From NCBI GenBank assembly GCA_019359285.1, contig JAHHHQ010000048.1, positions 1 through 64,000 of the forward strand: DNA of 64,000 nucleotides. Reading direction: 5' to 3'. This document shows positions 54,989-64,000 of the stretch, one piece after another. Origin of the DNA: Nodosilinea sp. WJT8-NPBG4. GTDB taxonomy: Bacteria; Cyanobacteriota; Cyanobacteriia; Phormidesmidales; Phormidesmidaceae. Position 1 is the stretch's first letter. The number at the start of each line of letters is the position of its first letter. The notes beneath the pieces were generated by a model, which did not search any database, was not told the DNA's origin, and saw nothing but the letters and a program-made list of their open reading frames with translations. The position numbers and the translations under genes were made by a program.

Positions 54989-55333
54989 CTAGAACAGGCG
55001 CAGAATGAGGGGATAGCGGAATGGTGTGTTGGGGTTAGTGATGCTGTGGAAGATGCCAAAGATAGGCATAATCAAGTCCACAAGAAACACAACCACCAAC
55101 AGCGGAATGCCGATCAGCACCCAGGCCAAAATTCCTGCGACTATCTTCCAAAACCATATATTTAGGTGGAAGTTTATCGCTTCCTTAGCATTTTCTTTGA
55201 CGACTGAGTCGTTAGAAATTAGCAGAATGGCGATAGGAATGCCAACGGACACGACTAGAGTGTTAAAGAAAACTGAGCCGTGGCTAACGGCAGAAAGAAT
55301 TTTGCGGGTGCCGATATCTTCACTGGATTGCAT
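54989..55333 (-). CDS. DUF4870 membrane protein
   Basis: This 114-residue protein has the DUF4870 pattern: HGSVFFNTLVVSVGIPIAILL, then VKENAKEAINFHLNIWFWKIVAGILAWVLIGIPLLVVVFLVDLI and a FGIFHSITNP end. It has three membrane segments. The family is widespread and uncharacterised. It lies 45 bp downstream of the HtrA-type gene on the same strand. Confidence 0.86.
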   Translation of the reverse strand: MQSSEDIGTRKILSAVSHGSVFFNTLVVSVGIPIAILLISNDSVVKENAKEAINFHLNIWFWKIVAGILAWVLIGIPLLVVVFLVDLIMPIFGIFHSITNPNTPFRYPLILRLF

Positions 55334-55378
55334 GGAAATCTCCTAATTTATAAAGATAGTTGAAAGGGTGAATGGGGG

Positions 55379-56548
55379 TTAATTGGCCTGCTCGTGAAGC
55401 TCGGCGGTTTTGACCTGCACCGTCAGGGGGCGATCGCCCCGCTGAATTTTGAGTTCTAAAGGATCGCCGATCTTGGTATTTTCAACCTTGATTTGCAGCC
55501 CATCGGCGCTGCGAATGGGGGAGCCGTTGACCTGCAAAATAACGTCGCCACGGCGCAGGCCAGCATCGGCGGCGGGGGTACCTTCTAACACCCGAATGAT
55601 GAGGACGCCATCAACTTCGGGCAGATACATACCCGAGTTGATGTCTGCGTTGCTGCGCTTAGCCTGCTCAGGGGTGAGGTTGGCAATTTGTACACCGATG
55701 TAAGGGTGGGCCACCGTTTCGCCCCGGGCCAGCATGTCTTTAACTTCTTTGGCCTTGTTGATGGGAATCGCAAAGCCAATGCCCATAGCGTCGGCGCGAA
55801 TGGCGGTGTTGATGCCAATTACTTCGCCCCGCTGGTTGACCAACGGTCCACCCGAGTTGCCGGGGTTGATGGCGGCATCGGTCTGAATAAACTCTAGCCG
55901 CTTGCCGGGAATGCCCACGGAGCTGCTGGTGCGTTTGAGGGTGCTGACAATACCCAGAGTCACGGTGTTGTCGAGACCGAGGGGGTTGCCGACGGCGATC
56001 GCCCAGTCACCTACTTCAATCTGGTCAGAGTCGCCCAAGGTGGCGATAGGCAGCACGTCGTCTTCGCCATCGTCAATTTTGACCACGGCTAGGTCGGTGA
56101 CTTCGTCCACCCCTTCCACGACGGCGTCAAAGCTGCGGCCATCCTTGAGGGTGACCACCACCCGGTCAGCGCCGTTAATCACGTGGGCGTTGGTCAAGAT
56201 ATTGCCAGTGTCGTCGATGATGAACCCTGAACCCTGGCCCCGCAACAGTTCTTCCTGGGGCTGACGCGGCATACCGCCGAAGAAATCGCGCAGGAGAGGA
56301 TCGTCGTAAAACGGATCCCGTGTCTGGCGAGTGATAGTTTTTTCGGTGTCAATACGAACTACCGCCGGCCCAACCTGGCGCACAGCCGCTGCCACAAAAC
56401 TTTCATTGCCGATCGCCGCTGTCGCCGCCGACTGGGCCTCGGCCGGAGATGCGATCGCGCCACTCAGCATCATCACCGCCGCAGTGATCATGACCAGCAG
56501 CCGTCTTAGGGGTATCCAGAGTCCTTGTTTCAAGGGAGCAGACCTCAT
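55379..56548 (-). CDS. HtrA/Deg-type serine protease (HhoA-like) with PDZ domain
   Basis: This 389-residue protease degrades or refolds damaged proteins outside the cytoplasm. A signal peptide opens the protein (LLVMITAAVMMLSGAIASPAEAQ). The trypsin-fold triad is His in TNAHVI, Asp in DLAVVKIDD and Ser in NPGNSGGPL, and one PDZ domain follows (residues ~290-385; LEGTPAADAGLRRGDVILQVNG). One PDZ domain and no N-terminal anchor fit cyanobacterial HhoA, HhoB or HtrA; I cannot choose between them. The ATG at 56548 is preferred over the TTG at 56614, but no strong ribosome site decides it. Confidence 0.92.
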   Translation of the reverse strand: MRSAPLKQGLWIPLRRLLVMITAAVMMLSGAIASPAEAQSAATAAIGNESFVAAAVRQVGPAVVRIDTEKTITRQTRDPFYDDPLLRDFFGGMPRQPQEELLRGQGSGFIIDDTGNILTNAHVINGADRVVVTLKDGRSFDAVVEGVDEVTDLAVVKIDDGEDDVLPIATLGDSDQIEVGDWAIAVGNPLGLDNTVTLGIVSTLKRTSSSVGIPGKRLEFIQTDAAINPGNSGGPLVNQRGEVIGINTAIRADAMGIGFAIPINKAKEVKDMLARGETVAHPYIGVQIANLTPEQAKRSNADINSGMYLPEVDGVLIIRVLEGTPAADAGLRRGDVILQVNGSPIRSADGLQIKVENTKIGDPLELKIQRGDRPLTVQVKTAELHEQAN

Positions 56549-56714
56549 AAAGCGAATTCGACGCACAACAGCAAGGGGGTAGTATCCCGTCGATTGATCA
56601 AAATTGTTCCACAACTGCCCACTCAGCGGGGGAGGGGGATACCGTACTTTCGAGTGGTTAAGGCCGAAGACCTAAGTTGAATAGCATGATGGAAGCCAGC
56701 AACAAGAGTTCTAG

Positions 56715-58229
56715 ATGACTGCCAACTACATCATGGCCCTAGATTTGGGCACCACCGGCAACCGGGCGATCATCTTTGACCAAGAGGGGGCGATCGCCGG
56801 TCAAGCCTACCGCGAGCTCACCCAGTATTATCCGCAGCCCGGCTGGGTTGAGCACGACGCCCGCGAAATTTGGGATGCGATCGCCTGGGCCATGGGGTCG
56901 GCCATCGCCAAAGCCGGCCTTAAGCCGACCGATATTGCCGCCATCGGCCTCACAGTGCAGCGTGAAACCTGTCTGCTGTGGGATCGCCGCACGGGTCGCC
57001 CCCTCGCCAATGCGATCGTCTGGCAAGATCGCCGCACGGCACCGCTGTGCAACCAGTTGCGAGATGAGGGGAAGGCCGAGGACATCTACGATCGCACCGG
57101 CCTAGTCCTTGACGCCTACTTCTCGGCCACCAAGCTAGCCTGGCTGCTAGAGCAGGCTAAGAAAGAGGAGGATCCGCCGGTTGACTTTGATCAGGTGCTC
57201 GCAGGCACGATCGATAGCTGGGTGCTGTGGCACCTCACCGGGCGGCAGGTGCACGCCACCGACCACAGCAACGCTAGCCGCACCATGCTGCTCAACCTTG
57301 CCAGCGGCCAGTGGGACGCCACTCTGCTGGATCTATTTGGCATTCCGTCCCACATCATGCCCGCGATTCAGCCCAGCGTGGGGGTGTTTGGCCATACCGA
57401 TGCGTCTGTTTTAGGGGCCGAAATTCCCATTGCGGCGATTTTTGGCGACCAGCAGGCGGCGCTCTACGGCCACGGCTGCGATCGCCCCGGCCTACTCAAA
57501 TGCACCTACGGTACCGGGGCGTTTCTGGTCTCCCATACGGGAGATGAAGTGGCGCGATCGCAACACCACCTGCTCTCCACCGTGGCCTGGTCTGAAGCAA
57601 CGCTCGATCCGCTGCAGCCCCATCTCGGCTATGCGATCGAAGGCAGCATGTTTACCGCTGGGGCCTGCATTCAGTGGCTGCGCGACGGTTTGCAAATTAT
57701 CTCTAGCGCGGCGGAAACCGAAATTCTCGCCCGCAACGCCCACGACAACGGCGGCGTCTACTTTGTGCCTGCCCTCAGCGGCCTCGGTGCCCCCCACTGG
57801 GATATGAGCGCCAAGGGTGCCTTCCTGGGTCTGACCCGCGGTACCCAGCGAGAGCACATGGTGCGGGCAGTGCTAGAGGCGATCGCCTACGAAGTTAAAG
57901 AAGTCGTCGACGCCGTCAACCAGGATGCAGGCACCCCCATTCGTCAGCTTAAGGTCGACGGCGGTGCCTGCAACAACGACTTTCTCATGCAGTTCCAGGC
58001 CGACGTGTTGGGCATTCCTGTCGAGCGGCCCCAGATGCTCGATGTCACCGCCCAGGGAGCCGCCTTTGCAGCGGGCCTAGCGGTCGGCTTCTGGGATGAC
58101 TACCGCACTCTGGTGGAGAGCCGCACGATCGATCGCGTGTTTGAACCCGGTGCAGGCCAGACCGCCGCGCAGGAAAACTTTGCCCTGTGGATGAGAGCGG
58201 TCGAGCGAGCCAAAGGCTGGGCTAGCTAG
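56715..58229 (+). CDS. glpK: Glycerol kinase
   Basis: GlpK phosphorylates glycerol to glycerol-3-phosphate for lipid synthesis and use of glycerol. The 504-residue protein has the phosphate-1 motif LDLGTTGNRAIIFDQEG, WVEHDAREIW, TVQRETCLLWDRRTGRPL with IVWQDRRT, GDQQAALYGHGC, and LSGLGAPHWDMSAKGAFLGLTRGTQREHMVRAVLEAIAYE, then LKVDGGACNN. Length is normal. The decarboxylase-like gene follows after 46 bp on the same strand, but a shared pathway is not evident. Confidence 0.96.
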   Translation: MTANYIMALDLGTTGNRAIIFDQEGAIAGQAYRELTQYYPQPGWVEHDAREIWDAIAWAMGSAIAKAGLKPTDIAAIGLTVQRETCLLWDRRTGRPLANAIVWQDRRTAPLCNQLRDEGKAEDIYDRTGLVLDAYFSATKLAWLLEQAKKEEDPPVDFDQVLAGTIDSWVLWHLTGRQVHATDHSNASRTMLLNLASGQWDATLLDLFGIPSHIMPAIQPSVGVFGHTDASVLGAEIPIAAIFGDQQAALYGHGCDRPGLLKCTYGTGAFLVSHTGDEVARSQHHLLSTVAWSEATLDPLQPHLGYAIEGSMFTAGACIQWLRDGLQIISSAAETEILARNAHDNGGVYFVPALSGLGAPHWDMSAKGAFLGLTRGTQREHMVRAVLEAIAYEVKEVVDAVNQDAGTPIRQLKVDGGACNNDFLMQFQADVLGIPVERPQMLDVTAQGAAFAAGLAVGFWDDYRTLVESRTIDRVFEPGAGQTAAQENFALWMRAVERAKGWAS

Positions 58230-58275
58230 CGGTGCGGTTTTAAGCAAAATAAAATTCCCGCTAACCTAGGGAGAC

Positions 58276-59660
<1,385 letters not shown>

Positions 59661-59739
59661 CGGCTTGCTCATCGCTGGCGTGGCGTAAACTGATGGGTAA
59701 TTCTTTCAGGCCTTGGTGCTATGTTCAAGACGCCTACTT

Positions 59740-59874
59740 TTAGGACGTGTTGAAAAGGTGTGTCAGGATGCTTCAGCGGATGCGATCGCCGCAAATCCTC
59801 CTAACGAATTTCCCCGTGAATATCCCTCTAACCAAGAGCTACCAACCCTGCTGACAGAGGATTTTTGGAATTAA
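59740..59874 (+). pseudogene. Possible remnant of a DUF29-family gene
   Basis: After the decarboxylase stop, a frame is open from 59701 to a TAA at 59872-59874. Its last ~45 codons read GRVEKVCQDASADAIAANPP, then EFPREYPSNQELPTLLTEDFWN. The end resembles the C terminus of DUF29 proteins, which read roughly FPxxCPYxxEQxLxxDFWP. No complete gene is present, so this would be a fragment. The family call is from memory. Confidence 0.35.
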
Positions 59875-59880
59875 CGACGC

Positions 59881-59918
59881 TTCACCCCCTACCCTCCACC
59901 CCTCACCCTCTACCGTCT
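59881..59918. repeat. C-rich tract before the response regulator gene
   Basis: The plus strand is runs of CCC separated by TA, TC or AC up to the start codon at 59921. The minus strand would be quadruplex-prone, as at 19210-19300. It covers the ribosome-binding region, and no normal Shine-Dalgarno is seen. Confidence 0.6.
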
Positions 59919-59920
59919 CC

Positions 59921-60595
59921 ATGAAGATCCTGCTCGTTGACGACGAAGTAGAACTCGCCGACCCGCTGAGTCGCTTACTCAATCGGGAAGGTTATGAGGT
60001 GGATGTGGCTACTAGCGGCGAAACGGGCTGTGACCTAGCTGGTCAAGGCGGCTACGACCTGCTCATTCTCGACTGGATGCTGCCGGGGCTGAGCGGGCTA
60101 GAGATCTGTCGGCAGGTGCGATCGCGTCAGGACAATACCCCCGTGCTCTTTCTCACGGCCAAAGACACCCTCAACGATCGTGTCGATGGCCTCGATGCCG
60201 GAGCCGATGACTATCTGGTCAAACCCTTTGAGCTGCGGGAACTACTGGCGCGGGTGCGGGCGCTGCTGCGGCGATCGCCCAACCTAGAGCCCCCCCAGCC
60301 CCGACTCACTTTCAACGATCTCACCCTAGATGAATCTAACCAGCTGGCCCATCGCCAGGGCCAGCCAGTCGAACTATCTGAGAAAGAAACCCGCCTGCTG
60401 GCCTACCTGCTGCGCCACGCCAATCAGGTGCTTACCCACGAACAGATTTACCAGAGCGTCTGGGATGACCAAGATGCCCCTAGCAGCAACGTGGTCGCCG
60501 CCCAAATGCGCCTGCTGCGCCGCAAAATAGAGCCCAAAGGCACTGCGCCAATTATTCACACGGTCTACGGCAAGGGGTATCGATTGGGGGGCTAG
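59921..60595 (+). CDS. OmpR/PhoB-type response regulator
   Basis: This 224-residue transcription factor has a receiver (Asp7-Asp8, phosphoacceptor Asp51 in LILDWMLPG, Thr79, Lys101 in DYLVKPFE) and a winged-helix DNA-binding domain (about residues 128-224) with LSEKETRLLAYLLRHANQVLTHEQI and VYGKGYRLGG. No histidine kinase gene adjoins it, so the partner is encoded elsewhere. The start lies directly after a C-rich tract. A hairpin repeat at 60602-60658 follows the stop. Confidence 0.93.
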   Translation: MKILLVDDEVELADPLSRLLNREGYEVDVATSGETGCDLAGQGGYDLLILDWMLPGLSGLEICRQVRSRQDNTPVLFLTAKDTLNDRVDGLDAGADDYLVKPFELRELLARVRALLRRSPNLEPPQPRLTFNDLTLDESNQLAHRQGQPVELSEKETRLLAYLLRHANQVLTHEQIYQSVWDDQDAPSSNVVAAQMRLLRRKIEPKGTAPIIHTVYGKGYRLGG

Positions 60596-60601
60596 GGGAA
60601 C

Positions 60602-60658
60602 GGTGCAAGGTTTAGGGTTTAGGGCCGAGTTATCATCTTATACTTGCAACCTTGCACC
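60602..60658. repeat. Dispersed intergenic repeat, copy 6, hairpin
   Basis: GGTGCAAGGTT at 60602-60612 pairs perfectly with AACCTTGCACC at 60648-60658. The left arm continues with TTTAGGGTTTAGGG, a heptad-like repeat. It lies between convergent genes, as copy 1 does. Confidence 0.65.
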
Positions 60659-60660
60659 CC

Positions 60661-61245
60661 TCAGAATCTCGACCCTGGCTGCTTTAAGAATTTCGCCTCT
60701 GCCGGTGTTGTCTCTCGGTCCAGGATCTCGTTGCGGTGGGGAAAACGACCAAACCGCTGAATCACGTCTTGATGGCGCAGGGCGTAGTCAAGGCTTGACT
60801 CAAACTCGGGGTGGGTAGCGCGGAGCGATCGCACTAGTGCCACACTGCGCTCCTGATCGGCCAGATTCTCGCTGTGCTCCAGCGGTAGGTAAAAGAAGAT
60901 GCGCTCTACCGGCAAAACCTGCTGGTCATAGCCCTGAGCTAAAGCATAGTTGGCGGTGTCTTGGGCAGCGCGATCGCTGGCAAAATTGCGTGCCTCGCCC
61001 CGAAACAGATTGCGCGGAAACTGGTCTAGCAGGACCACCAGGACAAGGCACGATCGCGGTTCCTGCCGCCACGTCACTAGAGCACCGGCTGAGGCCTGCT
61101 CATAGTCAGTCAAAAACCGCTGCCGAATTGTGTCATCAAAGGCCGGGTCTTTCTTGAACCAGACCCGGCGCTGTTGGCCATACTCGCTGTTAGAATCCTC
61201 TGGGTCGCCAAACCAAAACCGCAGAATCTCTTGCCAACGCTCCAT
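60661..61245 (-). CDS. DUF924 family protein
   Basis: This 194-residue soluble protein has the DUF924 pattern: ILRFWFGDPEDS, VWFKKDPAFDDTIRQRF, LVLLDQFPRNLFRGEARNFASD and FFYLPLEHSENLADQERSV, ending with RFGRFPHRNEILDR. Function is unknown; it looks like an all-helical enzyme-like fold. The ATG immediately follows the stop codon of the metallophosphoesterase gene (TAG then ATG), so translation is probably coupled. Confidence 0.92.
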   Translation of the reverse strand: MERWQEILRFWFGDPEDSNSEYGQQRRVWFKKDPAFDDTIRQRFLTDYEQASAGALVTWRQEPRSCLVLVVLLDQFPRNLFRGEARNFASDRAAQDTANYALAQGYDQQVLPVERIFFYLPLEHSENLADQERSVALVRSLRATHPEFESSLDYALRHQDVIQRFGRFPHRNEILDRETTPAEAKFLKQPGSRF

Positions 61246-62826
61246 CTACTCCAGCACTAGCGGATCCAGCGCGTAGTCCTCCCAGTTCTGGTGCGATCGC
61301 TCCGAAATGTGGGGCGTCACAATAAATTGGGGCACTTCATCCTTAGTGACATCAATGCGCACAAAGGAGTAAGGCCGCCGTCGCTCGGCTTTGTGGCCGG
61401 TTAGGCCCTTATACAACTGCGATTTTGCCACCAGCTTAAACTCCATTCGCCCATCGGGGTCTGCTCCCAGGGGCTCATAGAGCATGGTGCCCTCTGGCCG
61501 TTGCCGGCGCAGGCTTAGACCGCTGCCGCCGCAGACCAAATAGTTCATGTGGCTGTCGGCGTAGCCCGTGGCCTCGGTTTTGAGATATTCAAAACAGTGG
61601 GCGTGGCCGTTGAGCACCAGGTTGACCGGGGGGCGATTTGTGCCAATTTCAGGCACCGCCGCCGCCACCTGGTCGAGCACCCAGCGCAGGTTTTGGCGAA
61701 TGGCCATCGTCTGCCCCTGGCCCCACTTGGTGGTTTCAGTCACGTAGGGGGGGTGGTGAAAGAAAAGAATGCGGCCCCGCACCGTCTTATCCTGCCAAGA
61801 GGCAATCAGCCCATCCCGCAGCCACAGCAGCTGCTCGGTATCGACCAGAGTGGTGGGTCGAGGGTGCACCTGCTTTTCAATATCGAGCAGCATTTCCTCC
61901 ATCTGCTCTATCTTGGCTTGCAGGTCGTCTAAGCGCTCCTGGGCGTGGGGATCAGTGCGTTGCAGGTGCATGGCTTCGTCACGCACTTCCTGCTGCTGGC
62001 GCTGAATCGCCTCTCGCTGAGCCAGCAACCGACCTCGATAGGCCGCATTTGAAGCCCGCTGGGGCGACAGGGCCGGGTCGTTAAAGGTGCTGCTGTCGAG
62101 GGCAAAAAAGTCGATGCCGCCGTAGCGAAAGGTGTAGTAGCGATTGGGCAGCCGGGTAAACTGCCCCGGCTGGTAGCGCAGCCCTAGGGTTTTCTCGCCC
62201 CAAGGACCATAGTGGCGCTCGAGGTGAGCGTCTAGATCTTCATCCGACAGCGTTTTTAAGTAGTCTAAAAAAGCGCGGGCATAGGCATCGCCAATCCCAG
62301 AACCGTGCCAGCCCACGTTTGGGTTGAGGTTAAGCCCCAGCAGCTTGCGCACCGGTCGGGTCAGCTGCACCAAAATGCTGTAGAGCGTGGGCAAGTTGTA
62401 ATAGTCGTGGTTGCCCGGCACCGCCAAAAATGGAAACTGAAACACCATATCGTCAAAGGCGATGCGTTCGGGGCGATCGCCCCCCACCAGCCATTCCCGA
62501 TAGGGCTTGATGAAATTTTCTGGATATTGCTCGCTAGAGCCCACCTGATACACCACATCGCCCGTGTGCAGCAAAAAGCGGCAGTCTTGCAGATGGGGCA
62601 GCATTTGTTTGGCAATGCGCCGTTGGGGATGATGGTCGGGGTGAGGGCCAGAGCCACTATCGCCAATCACCAAAAACGAAAACTCTCTGTCGTCGTTGTG
62701 ACCATCCTCCACAATCAGTCGGGTCTGGTCGATGCGGCGCTGCATTAACATCGGGTGCTGCCAGCAAACCCGCTCCTTCATTTTGGCGACTTTGGTCAAA
62801 ATGGGCGGGTCAAGAATGGAAGCCAT
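61246..62826 (-). CDS. Calcineurin-like metallophosphoesterase
   Basis: This 526-residue phosphoesterase has the family's metal-binding motifs in order: GDSGSG near residue 55, HTGDVVYQ, GNHDYY, FFHHPPYV and NGHAHCFE. A helical insert of about 70 residues lies between the GNHD and HH motifs (LLAQREAIQRQQQEVRDEAM, then RLDDLQAKIEQMEEMLLDIE), which may be a coiled coil. No signal peptide is seen, so it acts in the cytoplasm. Substrate is unknown. DUF924 is encoded directly downstream with abutting stop and start codons. Confidence 0.9.
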   Translation of the reverse strand: MASILDPPILTKVAKMKERVCWQHPMLMQRRIDQTRLIVEDGHNDDREFSFLVIGDSGSGPHPDHHPQRRIAKQMLPHLQDCRFLLHTGDVVYQVGSSEQYPENFIKPYREWLVGGDRPERIAFDDMVFQFPFLAVPGNHDYYNLPTLYSILVQLTRPVRKLLGLNLNPNVGWHGSGIGDAYARAFLDYLKTLSDEDLDAHLERHYGPWGEKTLGLRYQPGQFTRLPNRYYTFRYGGIDFFALDSSTFNDPALSPQRASNAAYRGRLLAQREAIQRQQQEVRDEAMHLQRTDPHAQERLDDLQAKIEQMEEMLLDIEKQVHPRPTTLVDTEQLLWLRDGLIASWQDKTVRGRILFFHHPPYVTETTKWGQGQTMAIRQNLRWVLDQVAAAVPEIGTNRPPVNLVLNGHAHCFEYLKTEATGYADSHMNYLVCGGSGLSLRRQRPEGTMLYEPLGADPDGRMEFKLVAKSQLYKGLTGHKAERRRPYSFVRIDVTKDEVPQFIVTPHISERSHQNWEDYALDPLVLE

Positions 62827-63071
62827 GGGCGGGGAGTGAATTTATGCGGCGATTGAGAGCTGGCCCCAAAGCGAAAGGCCCTCATTCAGGGTAATCTGTG
62901 TTTCCCAAAATTGCCGAGCCTCCTATGCACCAGCGGCCCTGATCCGGCGCGGGCAGGCTAAGCTAAATCCATTCCGGGTAGAGCGAGCAGACGACGCGAT
63001 CGGCAGCGCTCTCCTCCAGAGAGATTGGGTGGTCATTCCCCCTAAAACAACAGCGCAACCTGCGATCGCCC

Positions 63072-63662
63072 ATGCCCCTCGACTCCATCCACAACGTCAT
63101 TCACCAGTTTGAACAGCAGCCTCGCTGGCGCGGTCGAGGCCAGTTTCGCCAGGTGCTCAACAGTTGGGCGGCCGTTGTAGGCGACGGGGTAGCCCGTCAG
63201 GCCGCCCCAGTGCGGCTCGATCAAGACGTGCTGCACGTGGCGGTAGTCAACCCGATGTGGGCCCAAACCCTCATGCTGGAGCGGCGGCGGATTCTGGCCA
63301 AGCTCAACGATCGCCTCAACCTCAACCTCAGCGACATTCGCTTTTCGAGCGGCGACTGGTATCGGCAAAATAAGTCGGCTCAGCCCAGCCAAGGGGTGGC
63401 GGCTGCCTTAGAACTACCTGAGTGGCTGCGGCAGCACCCCAGCTATGAGCCTCGAGCGATCCCGCGATCGCCCCAGCGGCCCGAAACAGCCGAAGAGAGC
63501 TTTGAGCGATGGGCGGGCATGACCCAACAGCTGGCAGCCCAGCAGCCCCTCTGCCCCCAGTGCCGCTGCCACTGCCCCACGGGGGAACTCAAGCGCTGGG
63601 GACGGTGCAGCATTTGCGCCGTCAAAGGGCTTAAAGGCCCAGTTGGGCGGCATTCTGTATGA
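63072..63662 (+). CDS. DUF721 (DciA-like) protein with C-terminal Cys motif
   Basis: This 196-residue protein has a DUF721 domain in the N-terminal half ([51 protein letters not shown]). In other bacteria DUF721 proteins of the DciA type load the replicative helicase; cyanobacteria may use them the same way, but this is inference. A Cys-rich C-terminal motif ([19 protein letters not shown], then SIC) is a likely zinc site and is typical of cyanobacterial members. It is convergent with and overlaps the lipB gene by 32 bp. Confidence 0.86.
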   Translation: MPLDSIHNVIHQFEQQPRWRGRGQFRQVLNSWAAVVGDGVARQAAPVRLDQDVLHVAVVNPMWAQTLMLERRRILAKLNDRLNLNLSDIRFSSGDWYRQNKSAQPSQGVAAALELPEWLRQHPSYEPRAIPRSPQRPETAEESFERWAGMTQQLAAQQPLCPQCRCHCPTGELKRWGRCSICAVKGLKGPVGRHSV

Positions 63663-64000
63663 CGGGCTGAACCCCAAACACTTGAGCAAAGCTGCTCACA
63701 ACCACTGGACTCACCGACTCCACTGTAATGCCTGGGCAAAACTGGGCCAAGCTGCCCACCGATTTATCGGCAATGCCGCAGGGCACGATCGCCTGGAACC
63801 CGCTCATATCAGGGCATACATTGAGCGCAAAGCCGTGCATCGTTACCCAACGACTGACTTTAATACCGATCGCCGCCAGCTTGGTGTTGCCCACCCACAC
63901 GCCGGTTAGTCCAGCCTGTCGCTCGGCGCTCACCCCAAACTGGGCCAGAGTTTGAATCAGCACTTCCTCCAGCTGACGCAGATACCAGTGCAAATCGGGC
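63631..64000 (-). CDS. lipB: Octanoyltransferase LipB, C-terminal part, cut by the window end
   Basis: LipB transfers octanoyl from acyl carrier protein to lipoyl domains. The window holds the last ~120 residues; the N-terminal part lies beyond 64000. The signature [35 protein letters not shown] holds the catalytic Lys, and IVPCGI the catalytic Cys. Reading in frame to the edge gives [15 protein letters not shown], typical of the enzyme, so the gene continues and the TTG at 63993 is not its start. It overlaps the DUF721 gene end. Confidence 0.93.
   Translation of the reverse strand, partial: PDLHWYLRQLEEVLIQTLAQFGVSAERQAGLTGVWVGNTKLAAIGIKVSRWVTMHGFALNVCPDMSGFQAIVPCGIADKSVGSLAQFCPGITVESVSPVVVSSFAQVFGVQPVIQNAAQLGL

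Overview
The window reads as a chromosomal segment of a photosynthetic cyanobacterium. It carries NDH-1 genes in the chloroplast-like order (ndhA-ndhI-ndhG-ndhE), the photosystem I assembly gene ycf3, the cytochrome c assembly gene ccsA/ycf5, glgC, biliverdin reductase, a small Atx1-type copper chaperone, and many proteins of cyanobacterium-restricted DUF families (DUF3352, DUF3288, DUF3177). The palindrome GCGATCGC (HIP1), a cyanobacterial hallmark, recurs throughout. The moderately high G+C and gene content would fit a Leptolyngbya/Nodosilinea-like lineage, but that placement is a guess. No rRNA, tRNA, CRISPR array, transposase or phage gene was seen.

Layout. 1-13 kb: a Tat-exported GH10 xylanase, a photolyase/cryptochrome, an unknown membrane protein, a DUF3352 protein, ccsA, an MscS channel, a response regulator, a two-domain ArsA/Get3 ATPase and a DUF3105 protein. 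13-21 kb: a MerR regulator behind a textbook MerR promoter, mnmA, a DUF433/DUF5615 toxin-antitoxin-like pair, DUF3288, a Uma2 nuclease-like protein, gamma-glutamyltransferase, an FTR1 iron permease and glmU. 21-33 kb: small membrane and unknown proteins, an MFS transporter, an SDR, CsbD, a 1025-residue membrane-anchored protein with eight ~98-residue repeats, glgC, a 222-residue membrane protein that appears to share the repeat protein's N-terminal membrane domain, and a response regulator. 33-45 kb: a 1369-residue hybrid histidine kinase, cysH, an allantoinase-like deacetylase, a HEPN/MNT pair, a TRAP transporter (permeases and receptor convergent), gatC and ycf3. 45-56 kb: an HsdR-like nuclease domain, nadK, the ndh operon, gltA, atx1, bvdR, an alpha/beta hydrolase, DUF4870 and an HtrA-type protease. 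56-64 kb: glpK, a frameshifted 2,2-dialkylglycine decarboxylase-like gene, an OmpR-type regulator, DUF924, a metallophosphoesterase, a DUF721/DciA-like protein and the end of lipB.

How it works together. Most genes are housekeeping or photosynthetic and stand alone or in pairs. Clear operons are ndhA-I-G-E, DUF433-DUF5615, HEPN-MNT, dctQ-dctM, DUF3177-small protein, and metallophosphoesterase-DUF924 (stop and start codons abut). The most unusual material is the repeat protein at 26.4-29.4 kb with its possible relative at 31.7 kb, a family of dispersed intergenic hairpin repeats built on GGTGCAAGG/CCTTGCACC-like arms, the intact HEPN/MNT module, the autoregulated MerR gene with no efflux pump beside it, and a single-base frameshift in a G run of the decarboxylase gene.
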